Part shown: positions 1 through 7,739 of the stretch, piece by piece
How the letters are laid out: every line of letters begins with the position of its first letter
Numbering within the stretch: position 1 is the stretch's first letter
NCBI GenBank assembly: GCA_029060285.1
Contig: JAIDUH010000152.1
Location: 1-47,903, forward strand
DNA: 47,903 bases
Reading direction: 5' to 3'
Source: Muribaculaceae bacterium
GTDB taxonomy: Bacteria; Bacteroidota; Bacteroidia; Bacteroidales; Muribaculaceae
The notes under the pieces: model-generated
Seen by the model: only the letters and a program-made list of their open reading frames with translations
Told to the model about the DNA's origin: nothing
The model's database searches: none
Program-made: the position numbers and the translations under genes

Positions 1-62
<62 letters not shown>

Positions 63-493
63 TTAGTTATATATCTTATATATATCTTCAAAGTTTTTGT
101 TTGTCCCGGCCTCCTTTATGATAAGGTCGGAATCTCGTTGACGTGAACCCCGAGTCTTTACCTCGTGTTCCCTTGTCTCTGCTGCGTCCAATCATTTGAT
201 TGGCGCTGCTTGTCTTGTGGCATCATGTCATTGTTCTCAATCTTCCTGCTCCCGGGAGGTGGCCTCGCTGTTTCCAGCCGCTCACCGTTCGTTTCCCGAT
301 TGCGGTTGCAAAATTACAACATTTTTTCGCCCTCCGCAAGTGTTTCTCAAAAAAAATTATGCTTTTCAACATATTCTCGCCATATCTAATTATCCCTCAA
401 CGTTTTCAATAAATGTTAAATTATCTTTCGTTTTGTTAATATAATAAACCATACCCACTCTAAATTTGTTGTAACGCCGAAAAAAATCCCTAC
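63..493 (-). other. rRNA operon leader and upstream region (no protein gene)
   Basis: This stretch lies between the 16S 5' end and the terminator of the sigma-factor gene. From the promoter near 309-340 a leader of roughly 240 nt would precede 16S rRNA, which fits an rRNA precursor leader carrying processing and antitermination signals. The ORF-track entries here (165..444) overlap the leader, lack sensible starts and are shadows. From about 345 to 490 the sequence is AT-rich with no gene. Confidence 0.7.
309..340 (-). promoter_or_regulatory. rRNA operon promoter
   Basis: On the minus strand a TTG-containing -33 element (CTTG) is followed after about 20 nt by TAATTTTG, a match to the Bacteroidetes -7 consensus TAnnTTTG. 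It points toward the 16S gene with a leader of about 240 nt. Inferred from consensus match and position only. Confidence 0.65.
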
Positions 494-524
494 AATAAAA
501 AAAGCGCCATCAGATGATGACGCC
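494..524 (-). terminator. Rho-independent terminator of the ECF sigma gene
   Basis: On the minus strand, GCGTCATCA pairs with TGATGGCGC (one G-U) across a 2-nt loop and is followed by TTTTTTTATTG. It lies 13 nt past the sigma-factor stop codon and separates that gene from the rRNA promoter region. Confidence 0.8.
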
Positions 525-536
525 GATATTCACTTT

Positions 537-1070
537 TTATCGATAATCTTTGAGAATTTCTCTAAGCCGCTTGCGCGTAAAAAATATTCGAGATTTGACT
601 GTTCCGAGCGGCATATTCAGTTTATCGGATATTTCCTCATACTTGTATCCTGCCACATGCATCGAAAAAGGCTTACGGAAATCTGGGGCAAACCCACTGA
701 GAATTTGAGCAATCTCCTGCATCGCATAACTGGTCTCAGGCGTGCCGATACCGGAATCTTGAGAAAGATTTAGATGGTAGCAATCCTCAGAAGAGTCAAT
801 TACAGTATTCTCCCGATTATTTTTCCTGTAATTATTAATAAATATATTGCGCATTATCGTCAGCATCCATCCTTTGAAATTGGCATCAGCAACAAATTTG
901 TCTTCGTTGTTGAGAGCTTTAAGAGTGGTATCCTGCACGAGGTCTTCGGCTTCCTCCTTATTGAGGGTAAGCTTGAGAGCGAATGAGAGAAGATTGCTCT
1001 GCATCCCTAAAATTGAATCTTGGAAAGAAGTAGTCCCGTTCATATTAGTTAGTTTAGATATAGTAGCCAA
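537..1070 (-). CDS. ECF RNA polymerase sigma factor
   Basis: A 177-residue sigma-70 family protein of the extracytoplasmic-function type. Region 2 is visible around residues 25-95 (QDTTLKALN, then GWMLTIMRNIFINNYRK for -10 recognition). Region 4 lies around 120-175, with the helix-turn-helix YEEISDKLNMPLGTVKSRIF. Length is normal for ECF sigma factors. No anti-sigma factor or FecR/SusC gene is adjacent, so this is not a typical TonB-linked ECF pair; it resembles the stand-alone sigma factors common in Bacteroidales housekeeping regions. It has its own good promoter and terminator, so it is monocistronic. Target regulon unknown. Confidence 0.93.
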   Translation of the reverse strand: MATISKLTNMNGTTSFQDSILGMQSNLLSFALKLTLNKEEAEDLVQDTTLKALNNEDKFVADANFKGWMLTIMRNIFINNYRKNNRENTVIDSSEDCYHLNLSQDSGIGTPETSYAMQEIAQILSGFAPDFRKPFSMHVAGYKYEEISDKLNMPLGTVKSRIFFTRKRLREILKDYR

Positions 1071-1118
1071 TAATGGCCCCTGTAGAAGATAGATAATTTA
1101 TTATAGCTTTTCCAAAGG

Positions 1119-1150
1119 CAAAGTTAGGACTTTTTTTTCAAACCGACAAA
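1119..1150 (-). promoter_or_regulatory. Promoter of the ECF sigma gene
   Basis: Minus-strand TTTG, a 20-nt spacer, then TAACTTTG: both Bacteroidetes promoter elements match. The start site would lie near 1112, about 40 nt before the start codon. Confidence 0.75.
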
Positions 1151-1223
1151 AAAAAAAGTAAGTTTTTTAAAACTTTTTTTCTTAAAATATTGTTATTCTA
1201 TGTTAAAATCCAATAAATGCAGA

Positions 1224-1249
1224 AATTGCGGCCCTTAAGGGTCGCAATT
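1224..1249 (-). terminator. Hairpin terminator after the CNNM/CorC gene
   Basis: AATTGCGGCCCTT pairs with AAGGGTCGCAATT, a 13-bp stem with one wobble and essentially no loop beyond the turn. It lies 30 nt after the stop codon of the 1279..2556 gene and ends the six-gene minus-strand operon. U-tract is weak. Confidence 0.6.
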
Positions 1250-1278
1250 CTAATATTATGGATGATGAATGAGCAGCC

Positions 1279-2556
1279 TCAAGCATTGCTGAAGACCTTA
1301 ACCTGCTCGATTCTCGTAGTCGACATCTTTGTCACTGTAAACTTCAGCTCTCCAATCTCAAACGTCTCGCCTTCCGACGGCAATGCCTCCGTATAATGCA
1401 GAATATAGCCGGCTATGGTATTATATTCCTCAGATTCCTTAAGGTCGAGACCAAGAGCCTCATTGACTGCAGCTATCTCTGCTCGACCTGATATCTCATA
1501 TTCTCCATCTGCCAATTTACGGAACAACTGCTTTTGACGATCATGCTCATCTTCAATCTCTCCGAATATTTCTTCCACCAGATCCTCAAGCGTGGCAAGT
1601 CCAGATGTGCCCCCAAACTCATCTATGACAATGCAAAGTGATCTCTTCTCAGCAATCATCTTTCGCATCATCTTATTCGCAAGCATAGTCTCGGGAGTAA
1701 AGATGACTGGCTTTATATGCTTCCGCCAGTCTGAATCAATATTGAAAAGTTCCGAGATATGTATGTACCCGACGACATCATCGATATCTTCATTGTATAC
1801 GACAATTTTCGAAAGACCGGTGCGGGAAAAAAGCGAGAGTAAATCTTCTCTCGTGGCAGTATCTTTTTCCACTGCCACTATCTCATTGCGCGGACGCATG
1901 CACTCTGCAATGGTAGTATCCTTGAAATCAACGGCATTACGGAATATCTTCACTTCATTCTCCACCTCTACTTTGGCTTGCTGCGTAGAATGCAACTGCT
2001 CCTCCAGATAGTCATCAAGTTGATCCATCGTTATCAGACGGGCATCCACTTTATTCTCCTTTATTCCCAAAAGACCCATCAGACCTTTCGTGATGAAGGA
2101 AATGAATTTTGAAATCGGATAAAGAACTATGTAGATGATATAAAGAGGCAACGCAAACATCCGCATCATAAAATTCGGGTTGATGCGAAAGGTGGCCTTG
2201 GGGATAAATTCTCCGCAAAGCAAAATCACCAGGGTGGAAAACACCGTGTTGGCAATAAGCACCATAGCTTCTGAATCGCCAAACCAACTTTCAAGCACCG
2301 GATTGATCAACACTGAAAGAGTGATGCCATATACAACCAGCACAACGTTATTCCCTACCAAAAGCGACGATATGAACATATCTTCATTATGGCTGAAGCC
2401 CTGGATGATACGGTCGACGACTCCTCCGCGAGACCCGTCTATCTGCATCCTAACCTTATTCGACTGCACATAAGCAATCTCCATGCCTGAAAAAAAGGCT
2501 GAGAAAACCACTGCTAATATTGTAAGTACAAGTGCAACTGTAAACGACATAATCAA
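1279..2556 (-). CDS. CNNM/CorC (HlyC) family membrane protein with CBS pair
   Basis: A 425-residue protein with three parts. Residues about 1-190 form a DUF21/CNNM membrane domain with hydrophobic helices near 5-25, 60-85, 95-115 and 130-150. Residues about 215-330 are a CBS pair (MRPRNEIVAVEKD, VVGYIHISELF, CIVIDEFGGTSGLATLEDL). Residues about 345-425 form a CorC_HlyC domain (EISGRAEIAAVNEALGL). The family is linked to Mg2+/Co2+ homeostasis; Bacteroidetes members include GldE-like proteins, but nothing here proves a gliding role. It is the last gene of the operon that includes coaX and lptC, 33 nt after lptC. Confidence 0.88.
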   Translation of the reverse strand: MIMSFTVALVLTILAVVFSAFFSGMEIAYVQSNKVRMQIDGSRGGVVDRIIQGFSHNEDMFISSLLVGNNVVLVVYGITLSVLINPVLESWFGDSEAMVLIANTVFSTLVILLCGEFIPKATFRINPNFMMRMFALPLYIIYIVLYPISKFISFITKGLMGLLGIKENKVDARLITMDQLDDYLEEQLHSTQQAKVEVENEVKIFRNAVDFKDTTIAECMRPRNEIVAVEKDTATREDLLSLFSRTGLSKIVVYNEDIDDVVGYIHISELFNIDSDWRKHIKPVIFTPETMLANKMMRKMIAEKRSLCIVIDEFGGTSGLATLEDLVEEIFGEIEDEHDRQKQLFRKLADGEYEISGRAEIAAVNEALGLDLKESEEYNTIAGYILHYTEALPSEGETFEIGELKFTVTKMSTTRIEQVKVFSNA

Positions 2557-2589
2557 TAATCTTTTATTTCCCCATCCGGGGGAACGAGT

Positions 2590-3174
2590 CTATCGCCTCA
2601 TATCTTCGCTTACCGGGAAAATACCCGTCGGGCGACGTATAGAATATTTCGTCAAGCGGTCATTGCTCTCAAACCCATGACCCTCCAGCATCCTCTCCGG
2701 AGTCTCAATGTGTATGAATGAGTCACTGTAGATCTTGTTCTTGCGTTGATCCCAAAACAATTGCTGGGTAAGGAATAGTTCACCCGGCTCTTTATGCAAC
2801 TCAACATTTCCATCAAGTTTCCACAGATTTTGCAATCTAAAAAACTTTGCCGAGTCAGCCGCCACCGATGCTATGACATTAAATTTCCGGTCATACTTCT
2901 GAAGATAAATACCCTTCGGAAAATTCCAATAAGGGGTATCGACCTCATCATAGACATTCCATAGAGGCGACACTATCTTATATTGCGTGATTCCGGAATC
3001 CGATATCAGCGTAGCCACATTGACCGTAGACATCGTAGGCATTTTCTTGGGGTCTATCCTGGAAGCAATTCCCAACTTTCCATCTTCCTTGCATCCTGAC
3101 AAGACTCCAGTCAGCAAGGCGGCAAGAACCACCGCCACACCCGAAAATCTGAAAACCCGACAACCTGACAACAT
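2590..3174 (-). CDS. lptC: LPS export periplasmic protein LptC
   Basis: A 194-residue protein with an N-terminal membrane anchor or lipoprotein-like segment (hydrophobic stretch followed by LSGC around residue 27). The body is a LptC-type beta-jellyroll, with WNFPKGIYLQKYD, the LWKLDGNVEL pattern and IYSDSFIHIETPE near the end. LptC bridges LptBFG in the inner membrane and LptA in the periplasm during LPS transport. The start codon overlaps the stop of the upstream outer-membrane protein gene by one base (TAATG), showing translational coupling. The ORF 2978..3208 in another frame is a shadow. Confidence 0.88.
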   Translation of the reverse strand: MLSGCRVFRFSGVAVVLAALLTGVLSGCKEDGKLGIASRIDPKKMPTMSTVNVATLISDSGITQYKIVSPLWNVYDEVDTPYWNFPKGIYLQKYDRKFNVIASVAADSAKFFRLQNLWKLDGNVELHKEPGELFLTQQLFWDQRKNKIYSDSFIHIETPERMLEGHGFESNDRLTKYSIRRPTGIFPVSEDMRR

Positions 3175-4433
3175 TAATTAATCTTTCTTTTAAAGAACCA
3201 TACCTCATTGAAATTCACGCCAACCATGATATTGAAATAGTTCTCTGACAGAATATTGACAGGAGATGTCTGACGATGGCGCCATTCAAGACCTAAATTA
3301 ATCATTGTCTTGCCTCCGGGAGCAGTAAATCCTGTGCCGCAAGACACCCCAAATTCCTTCATTGTGTTGCCATTTATCTTCAGATAGTCGTCAGTATAAA
3401 ATGCACCAACACGCCACGGCATCCTCTCAAAGTAGCTACCCCTTATATTATGAATATACTCTCCTCCTACTGCAAATCTCTTTCTGTCGCTGAACTTCAT
3501 GCCTTCAAAAACTACCTGTCCCGCCTCATCTTTCAGAGATGAAAACGGAGCATCAGACCATTGCTGGAGCGAGAAGTCCGCCTCTACCATAATCCTGTGT
3601 ACTTTCTCATGGGTATACGACACCCCAACTCCAAACGACTGAGGAGAATAATATTTCCCGCTCATATTGCTCTTGGCAACAGTGTCAGGACGTGTATCAG
3701 ACTTCAAATCCTGCAGCGTAAGCCAAGTGTTTCCATGGAAACTCTTCTTAGGAGAATACGTAGCCCCGACAGTAAATGAATTATACCTATTGATCGGTTG
3801 CTTATACTGGATGCCGGCCACTATATTCCAGTCTCTGATCTGCATTATCTGCTCAAACAGAGATTGTGAACCCTGCTCCGGTGTTGAATACACATCATTC
3901 TGGATAGTTCCAAAATCATACGACACATTGACCCCAATTGAGAACCCGCCGATTTTTCCTGACAAACCGGCGTATGCCTCTGTTATGCCTCCGTTGCCTT
4001 GATTCTGGCGCGCTCCAAACTTGATGTCGTCGCCAAATGAATAACCTACCTGAGTCAGAGGCACCATACCAATAGACATTCCCATAAACTTCGACAATGG
4101 AAATTCCATTGTGACATAATCCAATCCCCCTCCAAACCCATGATCACTGGCAGTCTGGTCCTTGCTCCACCGCATATTCATGTTGGCACCCATATCCCAT
4201 AGAAAGGTCAATGAGTCAATCGAGGCATACGAGGCCGGATTCATGACATTGATCTGGCGTCCTGACTGCATTGCATATCCTACGCCTCCCATCTGACGCT
4301 GCATGGACGTTGCCTTATCGCCTAATACACCATATCCATACATTGAATAAGGAGTGTTTACATCAGCTTTCGCTACACCTATGATTGAAAGCAACGCAAC
4401 AACTGCGGCTAATGATTTGAACTTAAATTTCAT
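3174..4433 (-). CDS. Outer-membrane beta-barrel protein (FadL/OmpP1-like)
   Basis: A 419-residue protein with a cleavable signal peptide (MKFKFKSLAAVVALLSIIGVAKA). The N-terminus NTPYSMYGYGVLGDKATSMQRQMGGVGYAMQSG is typical of the FadL/OmpP1-like barrel proteins encoded next to coaX and lptC in Bacteroidales. Alternating hydrophobic strands follow, ending in an aromatic C-terminal region (NIMVGVNFNEVWFFKRKIN). The transported substrate is unknown. The start overlaps the coaX 3' end by 11 nt and the stop overlaps the lptC start, so it is firmly in the operon. Functional role is inferred from family and position only. Confidence 0.8.
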   Translation of the reverse strand: MKFKFKSLAAVVALLSIIGVAKADVNTPYSMYGYGVLGDKATSMQRQMGGVGYAMQSGRQINVMNPASYASIDSLTFLWDMGANMNMRWSKDQTASDHGFGGGLDYVTMEFPLSKFMGMSIGMVPLTQVGYSFGDDIKFGARQNQGNGGITEAYAGLSGKIGGFSIGVNVSYDFGTIQNDVYSTPEQGSQSLFEQIMQIRDWNIVAGIQYKQPINRYNSFTVGATYSPKKSFHGNTWLTLQDLKSDTRPDTVAKSNMSGKYYSPQSFGVGVSYTHEKVHRIMVEADFSLQQWSDAPFSSLKDEAGQVVFEGMKFSDRKRFAVGGEYIHNIRGSYFERMPWRVGAFYTDDYLKINGNTMKEFGVSCGTGFTAPGGKTMINLGLEWRHRQTSPVNILSENYFNIMVGVNFNEVWFFKRKIN

Positions 4434-5175
4434 TGTAATTATAGATATAAAGCAGACCTCTCCCCATTAAATCAGGTACATGGTCGGCTGGTATGCGTGA
4501 ATTGATGCAATCTGCAAGCAGACCGGCATCACCCCCGGTAAGCACCACACGATTGCATCCAAATTTATTTTTATATTGACGATATGTCTCCACTATCTCA
4601 TCCGAAAGGCCCAAGACCACTCCTGAGCGGATCGAAGTATCCGTACTGCAGCCTACAATCGGTAGCGGTCCTTGAGCATCAAGCAGAGGTAATGCCGAAG
4701 TATGCGCATGCAACGACTCAAAACGAAGACGCACTCCCGGCGCTATTCTTCCTCCTCGGAATGCCGGGGTCGAATCCACTATGTCGAGAGTTACTGCCGT
4801 CCCGGCATCCACCACCATCAAGGTCTCCCCCTTATAAAGCGTTGCAGCGCCTACGGCCAGCGCCACCCTATCGAGACCGAGGGTAGAAGGAGTGGCATAA
4901 TCAAGATTTATCGGCAACCGAGTTGACCTCGACAATATCAACAGTCGACCATCAAGTGCCATTCGAAGAGACTCCACCATCCTTGGATCCATATTCCCGA
5001 CAGAACAGAAAGCACCACAGTCAGGATCCCACCGCTCCACCAACGAAAACACATCTTCAAAAGCTTCCGCAGAAAAACGGCATACCTCCCTTGACTCACC
5101 CTCCTCGAAAAGTGTGAGCTTCAGCAAGGAATTTCCCTGATCTACTGCAAGAAACTTTTTATGCTTCATCGTCAA
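4423..5175 (-). CDS. coaX: Type III pantothenate kinase CoaX
   Basis: A 250-residue ASKHA-fold kinase performing the first step of coenzyme A synthesis (pantothenate to 4'-phosphopantothenate). The phosphate-binding loop DQGNSLLKL lies near residue 9. GLDRVALAVGA (about 98) and VVDAGTAVTLDIV (about 121) carry the conserved catalytic acid region, and RGGRIAPGVRLRFESLHAHTS (about 139) covers the pantothenate-binding part. Length is normal. It overlaps the outer-membrane protein gene downstream by 11 nt and follows the 153-residue membrane protein gene by 31 nt. Confidence 0.95.
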   Translation of the reverse strand: MTMKHKKFLAVDQGNSLLKLTLFEEGESREVCRFSAEAFEDVFSLVERWDPDCGAFCSVGNMDPRMVESLRMALDGRLLILSRSTRLPINLDYATPSTLGLDRVALAVGAATLYKGETLMVVDAGTAVTLDIVDSTPAFRGGRIAPGVRLRFESLHAHTSALPLLDAQGPLPIVGCSTDTSIRSGVVLGLSDEIVETYRQYKNKFGCNRVVLTGGDAGLLADCINSRIPADHVPDLMGRGLLYIYNYNEI

Positions 5176-5206
5176 TCGCTGATAATTTATGGTTGATGGT
5201 TTATCG

Positions 5207-5668
5207 TTAATCGTCTTTTTCCTTCTTCATCTGATAGGCAATCATACAGCTTGCCACTATCTGTATCACAGCGCCCGCCATAGTGAATGCCACCGTCTGA
5301 CGCATTACAGCAAGCGGACCGGCTAAAAATCCGTCGTAATACTGAAGTTTATAAAACCAGAATGCGCCCCCAATTATAAAGCACATCCCCGCCCAAAACT
5401 CAAGCCTGCGCAAGCGTCGAAGCCTCAGAGAATCCCCCGGCGCATTGACATTGACCACGCGGGCACATGTATAGACAAGAGCCCCGGCTGCATAGACCCA
5501 TTTTGCCCACATCATCGAGTGTTTCAAAAGACCTGCAACAAACGGAGCCATCATGGCTGCGAGTACAAGCAGCAAACCAACGGATGCCGCTATTTCAACA
5601 TATTTTCGTCGTTCCTCAAGTTTTGTCGTTCCCCCGACATACTGAGCGGAATAATTTTTCTTTCCCAT
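5207..5668 (-). CDS. Small four-helix membrane protein, unknown function
   Basis: A 153-residue protein with four predicted membrane helices (about residues 24-48, 54-72, 88-107 and 121-145) and charged ends (basic N-terminus, KKEKDD C-terminus). No catalytic motif recognised. It sits between the FtsB-like gene (7-nt gap) and coaX (31-nt gap), a position often occupied by an uncharacterised membrane protein in Bacteroidales. Function not assigned. Confidence 0.8.
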   Translation of the reverse strand: MGKKNYSAQYVGGTTKLEERRKYVEIAASVGLLLVLAAMMAPFVAGLLKHSMMWAKWVYAAGALVYTCARVVNVNAPGDSLRLRRLRRLEFWAGMCFIIGGAFWFYKLQYYDGFLAGPLAVMRQTVAFTMAGAVIQIVASCMIAYQMKKEKDD

Positions 5669-5675
5669 CTACGGT

Positions 5676-5993
5676 TCATTTTGATGGAGGCACCAACAGG
5701 AAGACATCTTCTGTAGGACGCTTCATATGATACTGCTCACGTGCTATATATTCAAGTGCATCATCTCCGCGCTCTATAGCCAATCGGCGGCTACGATAAT
5801 AAGCTGCCGAATCCTTATTTTCCTTTATTTCCTTTTTCAGGCGAAGTATTTCCTTCTCAAAAACCATACTTTGGCTAAAAGAAGCATCTTCATTGAGAAG
5901 CAACAACACAATGAAAAACACTCCCATTATCAAAAGAGGGAGATTTGCACTTCTTTTATACCAATATACGAATTTCCTTGAAAAGCTGCTCAC
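5676..5993 (-). CDS. FtsB/DivIC-family septum formation initiator
   Basis: A 105-residue bitopic protein with a single membrane helix around residues 19-36, then a coiled coil (VFEKEILRLKKEIKENKDSAAYYRSRR) and the typical tail DALEYIAREQYHMKRPTEDVFLL. This is the FtsB/DivIC layout: a short cytoplasmic end, one helix, a periplasmic coiled coil and an ARE-x-hydrophobic-x-M/K-P-E-E motif. Such proteins join FtsL and FtsQ in the divisome. First gene of the six-gene operon that runs to the CNNM protein. Confidence 0.88.
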   Translation of the reverse strand: MSSFSRKFVYWYKRSANLPLLIMGVFFIVLLLLNEDASFSQSMVFEKEILRLKKEIKENKDSAAYYRSRRLAIERGDDALEYIAREQYHMKRPTEDVFLLVPPSK

Positions 5994-6015
5994 TTCTTAT
6001 CTGTTTTTTCTATAC

Positions 6016-6049
6016 ATGTCCGACATGGACATATCGAAGTGCAAAATTA
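6016..6049 (-). promoter_or_regulatory. Promoter -7 box and operator-like inverted repeat ahead of the ftsB-like operon
   Basis: Minus-strand TAATTTTG at 6042-6049 fits the -7 consensus, but no clear -33 element is seen at the right spacing. Just downstream, ATGTCC-GACAT-GGACAT (6016-6032) is a perfect 6-bp inverted repeat in the would-be 5' leader. On the minus strand it is followed by A-rich sequence, so it is not a terminator of the preceding nucleotidyltransferase gene; an operator or mRNA hairpin is possible. Confidence 0.45.
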
Positions 6050-6099
6050 ATCAAATAAATGCAAATATTCTAACGAACAATCTAAAAAAATGTGAAAAC

Positions 6100-6807
6100 T
6101 CACATTTTCCCTAAGAAGCTTTCCGCATGCAGCCTGTCGCGTGTATTATCCACATCAAACGCTACCGAAAACTCAAACGGCAAGACCTTGACAGGAGTCT
6201 CAGCTGCCAATAGCCTTTGGAAGTCGCTCAATGACTCCGGCTTAAGGTCCAGGTCCGGTATGACATCCATAATCTTTCCGGATAACCCATAAAGTCCTGC
6301 CGAGACTATCGCTCCTTCTTCAAAAGGCTCTCCGCCATACCGGTAGTCTATAACTTCTCCATCCTTATTAACTCGTGCATAAAGTGGACTCTCATCTTCT
6401 ATAAACCGAGTCAGTCCCATCAAAGCCACATCATCCGGAGTAGCTGCCACTCCCTTCACATACTCTTTAAACTCGTCAATTGGGAAAATTGCATCACACG
6501 TCATTGCGACAAACTTTCCCTCGATTCCTTCGGATGCAGCTTTAAGCGTACAGTAGGAATTGTCGGTGATGATCGGACGTGTCACGACGGGGAGGCCCCC
6601 ATCTTTAAGTTCCTCCAAATAATCGAGAAGCATCTGCATCCGTGCATTTGCTCCTACATATATATGTTCGGCCCCACACTTCATCAGCGTATTGATCAGC
6701 ACACCGATCATGGGCTCCCCAAACAAAGGCACCATTGGCTTCGGCACCTCATATCCTTCTTTCACAAAACGCGAGCCAAGCCCCCCTGCCAATATAACAT
6801 AATCCAT
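6100..6807 (-). CDS. Sugar-phosphate nucleotidyltransferase family protein
   Basis: A 235-residue nucleotidyltransferase of the NDP-sugar pyrophosphorylase fold. The N-terminal signature is visible: LAGGLGSRF, then KPMVPLFGEPMI with the substrate-binding lysine. A metal-binding aspartate lies in VAMTCDAIFPID (around residue 109). It is shorter than RfbA or GlmU and lacks a left-handed beta-helix, so it is a stand-alone transferase domain; the sugar is unknown. A repeat-rich 73-bp gap separates it from trmD upstream. Confidence 0.82.
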   Translation of the reverse strand: MDYVILAGGLGSRFVKEGYEVPKPMVPLFGEPMIGVLINTLMKCGAEHIYVGANARMQMLLDYLEELKDGGLPVVTRPIITDNSYCTLKAASEGIEGKFVAMTCDAIFPIDEFKEYVKGVAATPDDVALMGLTRFIEDESPLYARVNKDGEVIDYRYGGEPFEEGAIVSAGLYGLSGKIMDVIPDLDLKPESLSDFQRLLAAETPVKVLPFEFSVAFDVDNTRDRLHAESFLGKM

Positions 6808-6854
6808 ATCGTATTCTTAAATAATTCAAATTTCGCAACTACAACCAACTCCCT

Positions 6855-6893
6855 AATAGTTGATCGTTAATCGTTGATCGTTAATCATTAATC
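6855..6893. repeat. Short degenerate repeat TTGATCGTTAATC between genes
   Basis: GTTGATCGTTAATC occurs twice in a row and is followed by a third partial copy just before the trmD stop codon. A related stretch (GGTTGATGGTTTATCGTTAATC) lies between coaX and the membrane protein gene near 5190-5212. Similar simple intergenic strings (TATGAA at 16430-16447, GAATTTA at 25609-25624) occur elsewhere in the window. Function unknown. Confidence 0.6.
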
Positions 6894-7558
6894 AAATCCG
6901 GCCTCAAAGCCTTAGTCCTTTCCAAAGCCTGATCCATACGCCACTGCGCGATCTTAGCCTCATGCCCGCTCAAAAGCACTTCCGGCACCTTCCATCCGTT
7001 ATATTCCGCAGGACGCGTATACACAGGCGGAGCCAACAGATTGTCTTGAAAAGAATCAGACAGTGCCGATTGCTCATCGCCTATAGCACCGGGAATCAAC
7101 CTAACCACGGCATCTACCACACATGCTGCCGGAAGTTCCCCTCCCGTAAGCACATAGTCTCCTATCGAGATTTCCTTCGTGACAAAGTGTTCCCTTATCC
7201 TATAATCAATTCCCTTGTAATGTCCGCACAGAATGATGATATTGTTGAGAAGCGACAGGCTGTTAGCCATTGGCTGGTCAAAAGTCTTTCCATCCGGAGT
7301 CATGAAAATCACCTCATCATAATCCCGCTCTGATTTAAGCTTTGAAATGCACGCATCCACAGGCTGGATCTTCATCACCATGCCCGCCTCTCCACCGAAA
7401 GGATAGTCATCGACTTTCCGGTGTTTGTCAGTGGTATAATCTCGAAGATTATGCACATATATCTCAGCCAGCCCCTTATCACGGGCTCTTTTCACAATCG
7501 AGCAATTAAGCGGAGACTCCAGCATCTCCGGCATCACTGTCAATATATCTATTCTCAT
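6881..7558 (-). CDS. trmD: tRNA (guanine-37-N1)-methyltransferase TrmD
   Basis: A 225-residue SPOUT-class methyltransferase that makes m1G37 in tRNAs with G36, preventing +1 frameshifting. Visible hallmarks are [12 protein letters not shown] at the N-terminus, [14 protein letters not shown] (substrate loop), [14 protein letters not shown] (knot) and [21 protein letters not shown] with the SAM-binding trefoil. The C-terminal helical domain ([15 protein letters not shown]) is present and length is normal. It is followed 73 nt later by the nucleotidyltransferase gene, probably cotranscribed. Confidence 0.97.
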   Translation of the reverse strand: MRIDILTVMPEMLESPLNCSIVKRARDKGLAEIYVHNLRDYTTDKHRKVDDYPFGGEAGMVMKIQPVDACISKLKSERDYDEVIFMTPDGKTFDQPMANSLSLLNNIIILCGHYKGIDYRIREHFVTKEISIGDYVLTGGELPAACVVDAVVRLIPGAIGDEQSALSDSFQDNLLAPPVYTRPAEYNGWKVPEVLLSGHEAKIAQWRMDQALERTKALRPDLIND

Positions 7559-7665
7559 CTTCTTAATTTTGCTTGATCTATTCTATACTAAACACACAAA
7601 ACGTAAAACTTACCACACATATATATTAACGCGCATCCTCTCCTTTTTATCATAATGGAATCTTA

Positions 7666-7700
7666 TTAAAAAGGGCGTCCTTTCACAAGGGCGCCCCTCT
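7666..7700 (-). terminator. Rho-independent terminator of the inositol-phosphate synthase gene
   Basis: On the minus strand, GGGGCGCCCTT pairs with AAGGACGCCC around a TTTCAC-type loop (GTGAAA on this strand) and runs into TTTTTAATAAG. It lies about 40 nt beyond the ino1 stop, separating it from trmD. Confidence 0.8.
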
Positions 7701-7739
7701 TATACGCAGGATGTCTGAATCCCACTTTGGAAAAAGCTA

